Below, one piece after another: positions 53,039 to 61,258 of a stretch of 64,000 nt of DNA (its first letter is position 1; every line of letters starts with the position of its first letter). The notes beneath the pieces were generated by a model, which saw only the letters and a list, made by a program, of their open reading frames with translations, had not been told where the DNA came from and ran no database searches. This DNA comes from an uncultured Muribaculaceae bacterium (lineage in GTDB: Bacteria > Bacteroidota > Bacteroidia > Bacteroidales > Muribaculaceae). The position numbers and the translations under genes are program-made. Where the stretch lies: positions 1 through 64,000 of the forward strand of contig CAJGDJ010000001.1 of the NCBI GenBank assembly GCA_904502025.1, read 5' to 3'.

Positions 53039-53839
53039 TTATTCGGTGGTAATAATTTGTTTTACTGGTCGAATTGAGTGTCCTGCTATGCGATAACAGC
53101 TCTCAGAGATGTCATAATGTTGTTTACTAAATCCAAATCCCCATGCTATGTAATCAGTAATCTCATGGTTTGATTTAGTCCAGTAATTGCCTCCATCTCC
53201 ACTATCAAGAAGTGATTTTCCTGAACGATAGCCTGCTGCTGGCAAAAAGATTGCATTACCATTAGGTCCGACAATTTTGTAGCCATTTGCCCCTTTGTAC
53301 TTTATCCAGTGCCAAGTACATACAGTAATTAATTCCTCAAAATCTGCTTTAGTTGGTATGCTCCAATTTTCTTCCCATTCTTGTAAAGCAACATCGCACA
53401 TAGGGTTAAATGCGTAGTATGTAGTGTCAAAGACACAAGAATCAGGTGCTCCATCTATTATAATAGTGTCAATAATGCAAGTGTCAAGACTTAGATAGCA
53501 AGAGTCATCTTTGCTGTAATGAATGTATGTTTCTAAAGTATAGTCCTCTTTGATTTTAGTTTCTCCCCAAGCATAGTAATTTCCTAACTCTTCAGGAGCT
53601 GAAGCTCCAACATTCCAACCTGCCCAAATTGTGCCACTTGGTAAACCTAAGTCAACTTCTTGATTACATTGCACGGTTGAATCTACTTCTTCTACTTGGT
53701 CTGTTACGGATTCCTCGTTGGAGGTGTCGTTGGTTTCGGTTTTTGGAGCGTCTTCAATCTCCTCGCTACAAGCCAAAAATGCAATAGATGTAGTGCTAAT
53801 AATAGTCACATACATTAGATTTTTAATAAACTTTTTCAT
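53039..53839 (-). CDS. FISUMP-like lipoprotein
   Basis: 266 residues from ATG 53839. Lipoprotein signal ending SIAFLACSEE, an acidic/Thr linker, then a single domain with the paralogous Bacteroidota pattern: VDLGLPSGTIWAGWNVGAS, LGNYYAWGETKIKEDYT, WSIPTKADFEELITVCTW, NAIFLPAAGYRSGKSLLDSGDGGNYWTKS and SIRPVK at the end. Domain proteins of this type occur in large paralogous surface families; function unknown. A structured leader of about 290 bases lies upstream. Confidence 0.75.
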   Translation of the reverse strand: MKKFIKNLMYVTIISTTSIAFLACSEEIEDAPKTETNDTSNEESVTDQVEEVDSTVQCNQEVDLGLPSGTIWAGWNVGASAPEELGNYYAWGETKIKEDYTLETYIHYSKDDSCYLSLDTCIIDTIIIDGAPDSCVFDTTYYAFNPMCDVALQEWEENWSIPTKADFEELITVCTWHWIKYKGANGYKIVGPNGNAIFLPAAGYRSGKSLLDSGDGGNYWTKSNHEITDYIAWGFGFSKQHYDISESCYRIAGHSIRPVKQIITTE

Positions 53840-53912
53840 TTTTATAAAAGTTGGTGCATCGTAAGGCTCTCTCAATGCGAGTTAATAATTAACAGTGGTT
53901 ATTAAGTAGAAA

Positions 53913-54092
53913 GTGTGAGCCTATTAGATTCATATCCTAATGGTAGGCCTTCGACTGCCTTGCGTATGGATATAAAAATAGCTCACACCTTTGGCTTGAA
54001 TATGGAGATAACATATACAAATACCAAAGGAGAACGCTTTTTCATTATTCCAATACGCTTGTGAGTTGTCGAAGTTCACCATTATGGAATAA
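53913..54092 (-). other. structured leader of the FISUMP-like lipoprotein gene
   Basis: Nested pairs: GTGTGAGC/GCTCACAC (53913-53920, 53981-53988), ATATCC/GGATAT (53932-53937, 53968-53973), AGGC/GCCT (53945-53948, 53957-53960). Two more hairpins follow: CCTTTGG/CCAAAGG (53988-53994, 54024-54030) and TTATTCCA/TGGAATAA (54045-54052, 54085-54092). The -7 box at 54138-54145 (minus) places all of this in the 5' leader of the lipoprotein transcript. Confidence 0.5.
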
Positions 54093-54137
54093 AGCTAAAC
54101 GCTTCCTAAATATGTCTTATTGTAAAATACAACGATG

Positions 54138-54145
54138 CAAATTTA
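54138..54145 (-). promoter_or_regulatory. -7 box (TAAATTTG) upstream of the structured leader
   Basis: Matches TAnnTTTG, 299 bases before the lipoprotein ATG. Confidence 0.4.
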
Positions 54146-54261
54146 AGAAATATTTAGCAAAAAGCATTCATTAGTGAGCTTTATTTTACAGAGTTAATGA
54201 ATTTTAATCAATAAGCAGGTCTAATGCTCAATAAGCCCCATATTTTTATTGATGAAAGAAA

Positions 54262-54291
54262 AAGCGAGAATTTCAAGAGAAACTCTCGCTT
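54262..54291 (-). terminator. terminator after tRNA-Leu
   Basis: AAGCGAGA (54262-54269) pairs with TCTCGCTT (54284-54291), followed on the minus strand by TTTCTTTC, 4 bases past the tRNA 3' end. Confidence 0.75.
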
Positions 54292-54294
54292 CAG

Positions 54295-54376
54295 TACCCA
54301 GACCCGGGATCGAACCGGGATGGGTTGCCCCACTGGTGTTTGAGACCAGCGCGTCTACCGATTCCGCCATCTGGGC
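54295..54376 (-). tRNA. tRNA-Leu(CAA)
   Basis: 82 nt with a long variable arm. Anticodon loop CTCAAAC in stem CTGGT/ACCAG gives CAA. Acceptor GCCCAGA pairs with TCTGGGT (one G-T), D arm GCGGAATCGGTAGACGC is typical of leucine tRNA. No encoded CCA. Confidence 0.95.
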
Positions 54377-54389
54377 TTAAATGCGTCGG

Positions 54390-54397
54390 CAAAGGTA
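54390..54397 (-). promoter_or_regulatory. -7 box (TACCTTTG) of tRNA-Leu
   Basis: Exact TAnnTTTG match 14 bases upstream of the tRNA 5' end. Confidence 0.5.
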
Positions 54398-54571
54398 GTG
54401 AAAGTTTTTATTTTGAGCAAAAAAATAAATGTTTTTTTGCCTCTTTTGAGTCAAATGTGGTATAATTTGTTTTTTTGTGGGTTGAATTTATAAAATTATT
54501 GCACAAAGATTGGCGAAATGCCGAATAATTTCATTAAGTTTGTGTATTATTACAATCTTAACCAATTTCTC

Positions 54572-56641
54572 ATGAAACCATTGAATATCATTAAGAATGA
54601 CCCATGGCTTGAACCATACGCTGATGCCATTACCGGTCGATTTCAAGATGCAGTAAATAAAGAACGTGAACTTGTGGGTAAAGGTGGCTCACTTGTTGAC
54701 TTTGCCAATGCTCATCATTATTTTGGATTGCATCGCACTGCCGATGGGTGGGTGTTTCGTGAATGGGCTCCTAATGCAACGGATATTGTGTTGATAGGTG
54801 ATTTCACTCGTTGGCAAGAACAGGCAAAATATCGCATGACACGTCTTGATAATGGTGTGTGGGAATTAAAGCTCAAACACAATGACTTGCACCATGGCGA
54901 TTTATATAAAATGATTGTGTATTGGGACGGTGGAATGGGAGAACGTATCCCTGCATACGCTAACCGAGTGGTGCAAGATGAAGTGTCGCACATCTTTTCG
55001 GCTCAAGTGTGGGCTCCTGAAAATCAATATAAATGGCAAATCGATGAGTTTAAGCCCAACGTGTCGCCGCTTCTTATATATGAATGTCATATAGGCATGG
55101 CACAAGAACGCGAAGGGGTGGGAACTTATGTGGAGTTTCGCGACCTCGTGTTGCCACGCATTGCCAAGGACGGGTATAATGCAATCCAAATCATGGCTAT
55201 TCAGGAACACCCCTATTATGGCTCTTTTGGTTATCACGTATCAAGTTTTTATGCACCCTCAAGTCGATTTGGTACACCCGAAGAGTTGAAATCGTTAATA
55301 GACGAGGCTCACCGATTGGGAATTGCTGTGATTATGGATATTGTTCATTCTCACGCAGTGAAAAATGAAGTAGAGGGGCTCGGTCGTCTTGACGGTAGCT
55401 ATAATCAATACTTCTATGGCGATCATCGTCGCGAACACCCTGCATGGGATTCGCTTTGCTTCGACTATGGCAAAAATGATGTATTAAACTTCTTGTTATC
55501 AAACTGCAAATATTGGCTCGAAGAATTTAAGTTTGACGGCTTCCGTTTCGATGGCGTTACATCGATGCTTTATTACAACCATGGGTTGGGGCAAGCATTT
55601 GGCTCGTATGGCGACTATTACAATGGAGGTCAAGACACCAATGCCATCACATATCTCACTCTTGCCAACAAACTTATTCATGCCATTAACCCTAATGCGA
55701 TTACTATTGCTGAGGAGATGAGTGGTATGCCGGGGTTGGCAACCAAAATCAAAGATGGTGGTATGGGATTTGACTATCGAATGGCAATGGGTATTCCCGA
55801 CTATTGGATTAAGATGCTCAAAGAGAAAAAAGACGAAGACTGGCACCCCACATCTATATATTGGGAATTGACCAATCGTCGTGCCGACGAAAAAACCGTT
55901 TCATACGTAGAAAGCCACGACCAAGCTCTCGTGGGCGACAAAACGGTGATTTTCCGTCTTATTGATGATAAAATGTATTGGCACATGACCAAGGGCGACG
56001 ATGATATGACAGTGGCTCGTGGCATTGCTCTCCACAAAATGATACGACTTGTTACCCTTGCTTCAATAAATGGGGCTTATCTCAATTTTATGGGTAATGA
56101 GTTTGGGCACCCCGAATGGATTGACTTCCCTCGTGAGGGAAATGGTTGGTCGCATAAATATGCTCGCCGTCAATGGGATTTGGTTGACCGCAAGGAACTC
56201 AAGTATCACTACCTCAACGACTTCGACAATGCAATGGTTGCTCTTGTGAAGAAAGTGAAAAACTTCCAATCATTGCCTGTTGAAAAACTTTGGGAAAAAG
56301 ACGACGACCAAGTGTTGGCGTTCAAGCGTGGCGATTATCTGTTTGTGTTCAACTTCAATCCCTATAAGTCATTCTCTGATTATGGTATTCTCGCCCCGGC
56401 AGGGCAGTATTCGGTAGTGTTGTCGAGTGATAACCCCGATTTTGGTGGGTATGGCAACATTGATGAAAAAATGTCGCATTTCACTCATCATGACGAACTT
56501 TATGCACCTCATGGTGTTGAGTGGTTAAAACTTTACTTGCCCGCACGTTCGGCTATGGTATTGAAAATGAAGAAAATGCGAGCTAAATGTGGTGCAAAAA
56601 AGAATGAAACACCCAAGCGAAAATGCTCGAAAAAGAAATAG
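54572..56641 (+). CDS. glgB: 1,4-alpha-glucan branching enzyme
   Basis: 689 residues from ATG 54572 (an earlier in-frame ATG at 54518 adds residues with no homology). Makes alpha-1,6 branches in glycogen. CBM48-like N-terminus (FREWAPNATDIVLIGDFTRWQ), then the GH13 barrel with DIVHSHAVKN, FDGFRFDGVTSM (nucleophile Asp), ITIAEEMSGMPGL (acid Glu) and VESHDQALVGDK. It belongs to the eukaryote-like GlgB group common in Bacteroidota. The tail (KKMRAKCGAKKNETPKRKCSKKK) is unusually basic. Confidence 0.95.
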   Translation: MKPLNIIKNDPWLEPYADAITGRFQDAVNKERELVGKGGSLVDFANAHHYFGLHRTADGWVFREWAPNATDIVLIGDFTRWQEQAKYRMTRLDNGVWELKLKHNDLHHGDLYKMIVYWDGGMGERIPAYANRVVQDEVSHIFSAQVWAPENQYKWQIDEFKPNVSPLLIYECHIGMAQEREGVGTYVEFRDLVLPRIAKDGYNAIQIMAIQEHPYYGSFGYHVSSFYAPSSRFGTPEELKSLIDEAHRLGIAVIMDIVHSHAVKNEVEGLGRLDGSYNQYFYGDHRREHPAWDSLCFDYGKNDVLNFLLSNCKYWLEEFKFDGFRFDGVTSMLYYNHGLGQAFGSYGDYYNGGQDTNAITYLTLANKLIHAINPNAITIAEEMSGMPGLATKIKDGGMGFDYRMAMGIPDYWIKMLKEKKDEDWHPTSIYWELTNRRADEKTVSYVESHDQALVGDKTVIFRLIDDKMYWHMTKGDDDMTVARGIALHKMIRLVTLASINGAYLNFMGNEFGHPEWIDFPREGNGWSHKYARRQWDLVDRKELKYHYLNDFDNAMVALVKKVKNFQSLPVEKLWEKDDDQVLAFKRGDYLFVFNFNPYKSFSDYGILAPAGQYSVVLSSDNPDFGGYGNIDEKMSHFTHHDELYAPHGVEWLKLYLPARSAMVLKMKKMRAKCGAKKNETPKRKCSKKK

Positions 56642-56660
56642 ATATTCAAGACAAAAATAA

Positions 56661-56688
56661 AAAATCCTTGCCAACCGGCAAGGATTTT
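56661..56688 (+). terminator. glgB: glgB terminator
   Basis: AAAATCCTTGCC (56661-56672) pairs with GGCAAGGATTTT (56677-56688), 4-base loop, followed by a T run. Confidence 0.9.
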
Positions 56689-56743
56689 TTATTTGAATGT
56701 AAATGCTTCTCAAGGAAATGTTATTCCACCTCAACACTCTTGA

Positions 56744-57418
56744 TTATTTAAGTAGGTCGGGACGTAAGCGGCGAGTGCGTTCTATCGCTTGTTCGTGCTT
56801 CCAATCATCTATACGAGCTTGGTGTCCCGACAGAAGAATATCGGGAACTCTCCAACCTTTATACTCTGCCGGGCGAGTGTAAACCGGTGGAGCGAGCAGA
56901 TTATCTTGGAAAGAATCGCTCAATGCACTTTGTTCATCGCCAATTGCACCGGGAATCAATCGCACAATGGCATCGGTTATGATTACAGCCGGGATTTCAC
57001 CACCAGTAAGCACATAATCTCCAATTGAAATCTCTCTTGTGATGAGGTGCTCGCGAATGCGATAATCTATCCCCTTGTAGTGCCCGCATAATATTATGAT
57101 ATTTTCAAGCATTGAAAGGCTGTTAGCCATAGGTTGATTGAAAACCTCCCCGTCGGGCGATGTAAAAATCACTTCATCGTAATTGCGTTCACTTTTGAGT
57201 TGAGATATCGCTCGATCAATAGGCTCGATTTGCATCACCATGCCTGCTTCGCCACCAAAAGGGTAGTCGTCAACCTTGCGATGTTTGTTGGTAGAATAAT
57301 CACGAAGATTATGCACCACCAATTCTGCAAGGCCTTTATCTTGTGCACGTTTTAGAATCGAACAGCCAAAAGGAGACTCAAACATTTCGGGCAAAACAGT
57401 GAGAATATCTATACGCAT
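56744..57418 (-). CDS. trmD: tRNA (guanine-N1)-methyltransferase
   Basis: 224 residues from ATG 57418 ([18 protein letters not shown]). Methylates G37 of tRNAs with G36. SPOUT knot motifs: [34 protein letters not shown] and [23 protein letters not shown]. Ends [22 protein letters not shown], as usual. A TATCTTTG promoter box lies 32 bases upstream, next to the 84-bp repeats. Confidence 0.96.
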   Translation of the reverse strand: MRIDILTVLPEMFESPFGCSILKRAQDKGLAELVVHNLRDYSTNKHRKVDDYPFGGEAGMVMQIEPIDRAISQLKSERNYDEVIFTSPDGEVFNQPMANSLSMLENIIILCGHYKGIDYRIREHLITREISIGDYVLTGGEIPAVIITDAIVRLIPGAIGDEQSALSDSFQDNLLAPPVYTRPAEYKGWRVPDILLSGHQARIDDWKHEQAIERTRRLRPDLLK

Positions 57419-57449
57419 AACATGAAAATGATTTATTGTAAACGGTATG

Positions 57450-57457
57450 CAAAGATA
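57450..57457 (-). promoter_or_regulatory. trmD: -7 box (TATCTTTG) of trmD
   Basis: Exact TAnnTTTG match 32 bases upstream of the ATG; its -33 region falls in the first tandem repeat copy. Confidence 0.55.
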
Positions 57458-57466
57458 GTGCAAGCC

Positions 57467-57626
57467 GAGTGCAAAAGCAAATTAAGCTTGCTTAAATTTG
57501 TTTTGCCGAGGCGAAGCCTATCTAAGGCGATAGCCAACGATAGAGCAAAAGAGTGCAAAAGCAAATTAAGCTTGCTTAAATTTGTTTTGCCGAGGCGAAG
57601 CCTATCTAAGGCGATAGCCAACGATA
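57467..57626. repeat. 84-bp tandem repeat, 1.9 copies
   Basis: Copy 1 (57467-57550) and copy 2 (57551-57626, truncated) are identical over the shared 76 bases. Each holds a near-palindrome AAATTAAGCTTGCTTAAATTT and alternating GGCGAAGCC / GGCGATAGCC stems. The short frames across it (57422-57694) are repeat-derived, not genes. The rest of 57627-57887 is AT-rich with nothing visible. Confidence 0.9.
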
Positions 57627-57887
57627 AAGTTCTCTTATGGTGCTTGCAATTATTTTTTTGCTTCTATATCTCTTATAACTCGTATATCACTTAATTCTCC
57701 CATAGCTCTTATTACTCCCAATAATAAACATCACTACACATTATTATATATTATAGCAATCCCCCTGTGATAGTTTTTTAATTTGCTAAAATTTTTAATC
57801 CCTGCCTCAGTGTGTTAAAAAATGATTATAAGTATAAAATATGCTAAATAATATATAACAATATGCTTTTATTCTGAAAAAATGTGG

Positions 57888-57895
57888 TAGATTTG
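57888..57895 (+). promoter_or_regulatory. -7 box (TAGATTTG) of the susC operon
   Basis: TAnnTTTG match 269 bases before the susC ATG. Confidence 0.5.
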
Positions 57896-57901
57896 TACGT
57901 A

Positions 57902-57935
57902 ATACCGTGTGGACCGACGTGTCGGTTTGTGGTAT
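57902..57935 (+). promoter_or_regulatory. 5' leader hairpin of the susC transcript
   Basis: ATACC/GGTAT (57902-57906, 57931-57935) encloses ACCGAC/GTCGGT (57913-57918, 57921-57926), directly at the expected transcript start. The leader to the ATG is about 260 bases and has no reading frame. Confidence 0.45.
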
Positions 57936-58163
57936 CGCCTATGCCCTTATTGGCTTAAGTGCTTAACTGACAATTGCTAACCTAAAAAGATGAGAAATCT
58001 TGCTATATTACAATTTTTTAGCTAAAAAATTGAGTTATAGTATATTATGGCGTCTTTGGGTATGAAGTGTTATTGAAGCAATTTGACCATGCCGGAAATA
58101 GTTGATTGAGTTAAAAAATGTAAGTGATAAATAACCTTGAATATAAACAAATTAAAAGTAAGT

Positions 58164-61100
58164 ATGAAAAAACAGTTATTGCTTCTGTTATTTTCCCTCT
58201 TTGCAGTTGCCGGCTTTGCCCGCACTGTAACTGGTACTGTTACCGGTGCTTCTGATGGTGAGCCTCTTATTGGTGTTACTATCATGATTAAAGGTACTGC
58301 TACCGGAGTCGACACCGACTTTGATGGGAATTATTCAATCGAAGTTCCTAACGACAAAGCCGTTTTGAACTTTAGTTATGTGGGTATGAAACCACAAAGT
58401 ATTACAGTAGGGAGTCAAAGTGTCATCAATGTGGTGATGCAAGAAGACTCTGAAGTTTTGCAAGAAGTCGTTGTTACAGCGATGGGGCAAACTCAAGAAA
58501 AGAAGAAACTTAACTTTGCCGTTCAATCTTTGAACAGTGACGCGGTAACAGCTGGTCAAACAGCTAACTTCGTTAATGGTCTTCAAGGTAAGGTTGCCGG
58601 TGTGCAAGTTTCTATGGCTGGGGGTTCTCCTAACTCTGCTTCACAAATTGTGGTGCGTGCAATTTCTTCTATTAACTCAGGACAAAGCAATGAACCATTG
58701 TTCGTAATCGACGGTATGCCTGTTCGTGGTGGTGCTTCTGCTGCTGCCGACATCAACCCAAGCGATATCGAAACAATGTCGGTATTGAAAGGTGCTGCTG
58801 CTTCTGCTCTTTATGGTCAAGAAGGTGCCAATGGTGTTATCTTGATTACAACTAAGAGTGGTAAACAAGGCACTGTTTCTGTTACTGCTTCTGGTGGTTG
58901 GGAATTTTCTGAAGTTGCTCGTCTCCCTAAATTGCAAAGCACATACGTAGGTGGTGGTAGCGGTATTTATACTACTAACGCCGGCGGTGGTTGGGGTCCT
59001 GTTGCTAAACCCGATGAACAAATCTACGACAACGTAGGTGATTTCCTTGGAACCGGATTCATGCAAAAATATGACGTTTCTATCTCTGGTGGTAACGAAA
59101 AATTCTCAGCATACGCATCTGCTAACTATATGAACAATAATGGTGTTGTTCCTGAAGACTACAAAAACCGTCTTGGTGTGTATGTTAAAGGTGAATTCAA
59201 TCCTTCTGAACAAGTGAAACTTGTGTTATCTACTAACTATATCGACACTAAGTCTCGTGGTTTTGGTAACTCAATGTCTTCTGTATATGGTTGGTCAATT
59301 AATCGCAATATGGCCGACTATAAATTAGCTAATGGTCTTCCTAACTGGGGTAACCGTTATGACGCTTGGGACGAATTGTCAAACGACCAACGTCTAAGTG
59401 CTGCTGTTTCTCCTTACTATGGTCGTTATATGGACCAATCAATAACTGAAGGTCATCGTGTGATTATCAATGGTTCTATCTCTTACGAACCAATTAAAAA
59501 CTTGGTATTCACAGCTAAAGTTGGTTACGATAAAGGTCAATCAGCTCAAGATGCTTACTCAGTGCCTCGTTACGCTCAAGATGGTCGTGAATTTGATGGC
59601 GAACTCACCGATGGTCAAAAAAATACCCTCGCTGAACGTATGGGTTCTTATACTTATACACCTTCTACCAGCGAGCGTCTCACTGTTCAAGGTAACGCTA
59701 ACTACTTCTGGAAGATTAATGATAACTTCAACTTGAACTTCTTCCTTGGTGGTGAGTATTCTCAAACCAACAGCGTTTCTGCGTCAATGTATGGTGATAA
59801 CTTCATTCTTGGTGGAGGTTTTTATTCATTTAACAACGTTGACCCTGAACGTATGGATTTGACCGACTTCAGCCTTTATCACACCGACCGTAACAAATTT
59901 GGTTACTTTGGTGAAATTCGTTTCGACTATAAAGGTATGGCTCAATTGTCAGTAACCGGTCGTGTCGATGGTTCTTCTACTTTGGTTAACTATCTAAACC
60001 CTGACTTGGTAGATCCTATTTACTTCTATCCATCAGTAACTGCAGGGGTTATATTCTCTGAGCTTTTCAACCTCAAAAACAACTGGTTCTCTTACGGTAA
60101 AATCCGTGGTAACTGGGCAAAAGTAGGTAAGGACGCTCCTAACTATGTATTCTCTAACAACTTCAAACAATGGTCAACTTTCCCCGATGGTGGTTATGGT
60201 GTTGACCCTACTGTTTCTTCTGCTAACTCTCTTGAGCCTGAAATGACAAGCTCTTGGGAAATTGGTGCCGACTTGCGTTTCTTCAAAGAACGCACTCGTT
60301 TAGATGTTGCTTACTATTCAACTACAGTTGATAACCAAATCATTTCAATGCGTGTATCTCCTGCTGCCGGTGTAATCCTCCAAACATTCAACTCTGGTTC
60401 TATCGAAAACTATGGGGTTGAAGCAACTCTTTCTCAAGACATTCTTCGTGGTGGTGATTTCACTTGGACTGCTAACGCTAACTTCTCGTTCAACCGTGGT
60501 ATCCTTCGTGAACTTCCTAACAACCAAACTGAGTACCTTGGTATGCAAGTTACTAACCGTTTGTATTGTTCTTCTAACGTAGGTGGTTCAACTACTGCAA
60601 TGGTCGGTACCGACTATGAACGCACCGAAGATGGTCAAATCATTTGTGATGAAAACGGTTATCCTTTGATTTCTCCTAATAAAAACTGCTTCCTTGGTGA
60701 TCGCGAGCCCGACTTCCTTCTTGGTTTAGGTTCTACTTTCACTTGGAAAGACCTTTCTTTCTCTTTCTTGTTTGATGGTCGTTCTGGTGGTGATGTTTAC
60801 AACAACACCGGTGAAAACTTGATTGCTAATGGTATGAGTGGTTACCTTGAAAAATATCGTAACCATGAAGTTATCGTAAAAGGGGTTGTAGCTAACGGTG
60901 ATGGTACTTATCGCGAAAACACTACTCCTGTAATCTTCGACTCTCAATTCTATTCTAACTACTACTCTGTTCCTTCAAACTTTATCGAAGACGGTTCTTA
61001 CATTCGTTTGAGCTATGTAACTCTTGCTTACGACTTCGGTAAAATGATGAAGAAACTCGGTTCTAAGAATCCTATCAAGGGTCTTCGTGCTTCATTCACC

Positions 61101-61250
61101 GGTCGAAACTTATTCCTTTTGACTAAATATACCGGTGCCGATCCTCAAGTTATGCCTGCTGCTACCGGTGGTGCTGGTTCAATGGGTATTGATGAATTCA
61201 GTGTTCCTGCTACTCGTAGCTATAATTTCAATCTTAACATAACATTCTAA
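58164..61250 (+). CDS. SusC/RagA-type TonB-dependent outer-membrane receptor
   Basis: 1028 residues from ATG 58164. Signal peptide MKKQLLLLLFSLFAVAGFA, a carboxypeptidase-regulatory-like domain (TVTGTVTGASDGEPLIGVTIMIKGTATG, about 22-100), the TonB box/plug region (EVVVTAMGQTQEKKKL, VDGMPVRGG, KGAAASALYGQEGANGVILITTKSG), then a large beta barrel ending IDEFSVPATRSYNFNLNITF. No N-terminal STN signalling domain. Codons are strongly biased, suggesting high expression. Partner of the SusD-like gene 8 bases downstream; imports a glycan or peptide of unknown identity. Confidence 0.97.
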   Translation: MKKQLLLLLFSLFAVAGFARTVTGTVTGASDGEPLIGVTIMIKGTATGVDTDFDGNYSIEVPNDKAVLNFSYVGMKPQSITVGSQSVINVVMQEDSEVLQEVVVTAMGQTQEKKKLNFAVQSLNSDAVTAGQTANFVNGLQGKVAGVQVSMAGGSPNSASQIVVRAISSINSGQSNEPLFVIDGMPVRGGASAAADINPSDIETMSVLKGAAASALYGQEGANGVILITTKSGKQGTVSVTASGGWEFSEVARLPKLQSTYVGGGSGIYTTNAGGGWGPVAKPDEQIYDNVGDFLGTGFMQKYDVSISGGNEKFSAYASANYMNNNGVVPEDYKNRLGVYVKGEFNPSEQVKLVLSTNYIDTKSRGFGNSMSSVYGWSINRNMADYKLANGLPNWGNRYDAWDELSNDQRLSAAVSPYYGRYMDQSITEGHRVIINGSISYEPIKNLVFTAKVGYDKGQSAQDAYSVPRYAQDGREFDGELTDGQKNTLAERMGSYTYTPSTSERLTVQGNANYFWKINDNFNLNFFLGGEYSQTNSVSASMYGDNFILGGGFYSFNNVDPERMDLTDFSLYHTDRNKFGYFGEIRFDYKGMAQLSVTGRVDGSSTLVNYLNPDLVDPIYFYPSVTAGVIFSELFNLKNNWFSYGKIRGNWAKVGKDAPNYVFSNNFKQWSTFPDGGYGVDPTVSSANSLEPEMTSSWEIGADLRFFKERTRLDVAYYSTTVDNQIISMRVSPAAGVILQTFNSGSIENYGVEATLSQDILRGGDFTWTANANFSFNRGILRELPNNQTEYLGMQVTNRLYCSSNVGGSTTAMVGTDYERTEDGQIICDENGYPLISPNKNCFLGDREPDFLLGLGSTFTWKDLSFSFLFDGRSGGDVYNNTGENLIANGMSGYLEKYRNHEVIVKGVVANGDGTYRENTTPVIFDSQFYSNYYSVPSNFIEDGSYIRLSYVTLAYDFGKMMKKLGSKNPIKGLRASFTGRNLFLLTKYTGADPQVMPAATGGAGSMGIDEFSVPATRSYNFNLNITF

Positions 61251-61258
61251 TCACGACT

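Noticed and set aside
57467..57626. CRISPR array
   Set aside because: Only two direct copies with no spacers between them and no cas gene in the window.
57422..57694. 90-residue frame and its antisense across the tandem repeat
   Set aside because: Its internal sequence repetition is just the 84-bp DNA repeat read in frame.
58335..59066. Antisense frames inside the SusC gene
   Set aside because: Shadow frames of a strongly codon-biased gene; no start context or domains.
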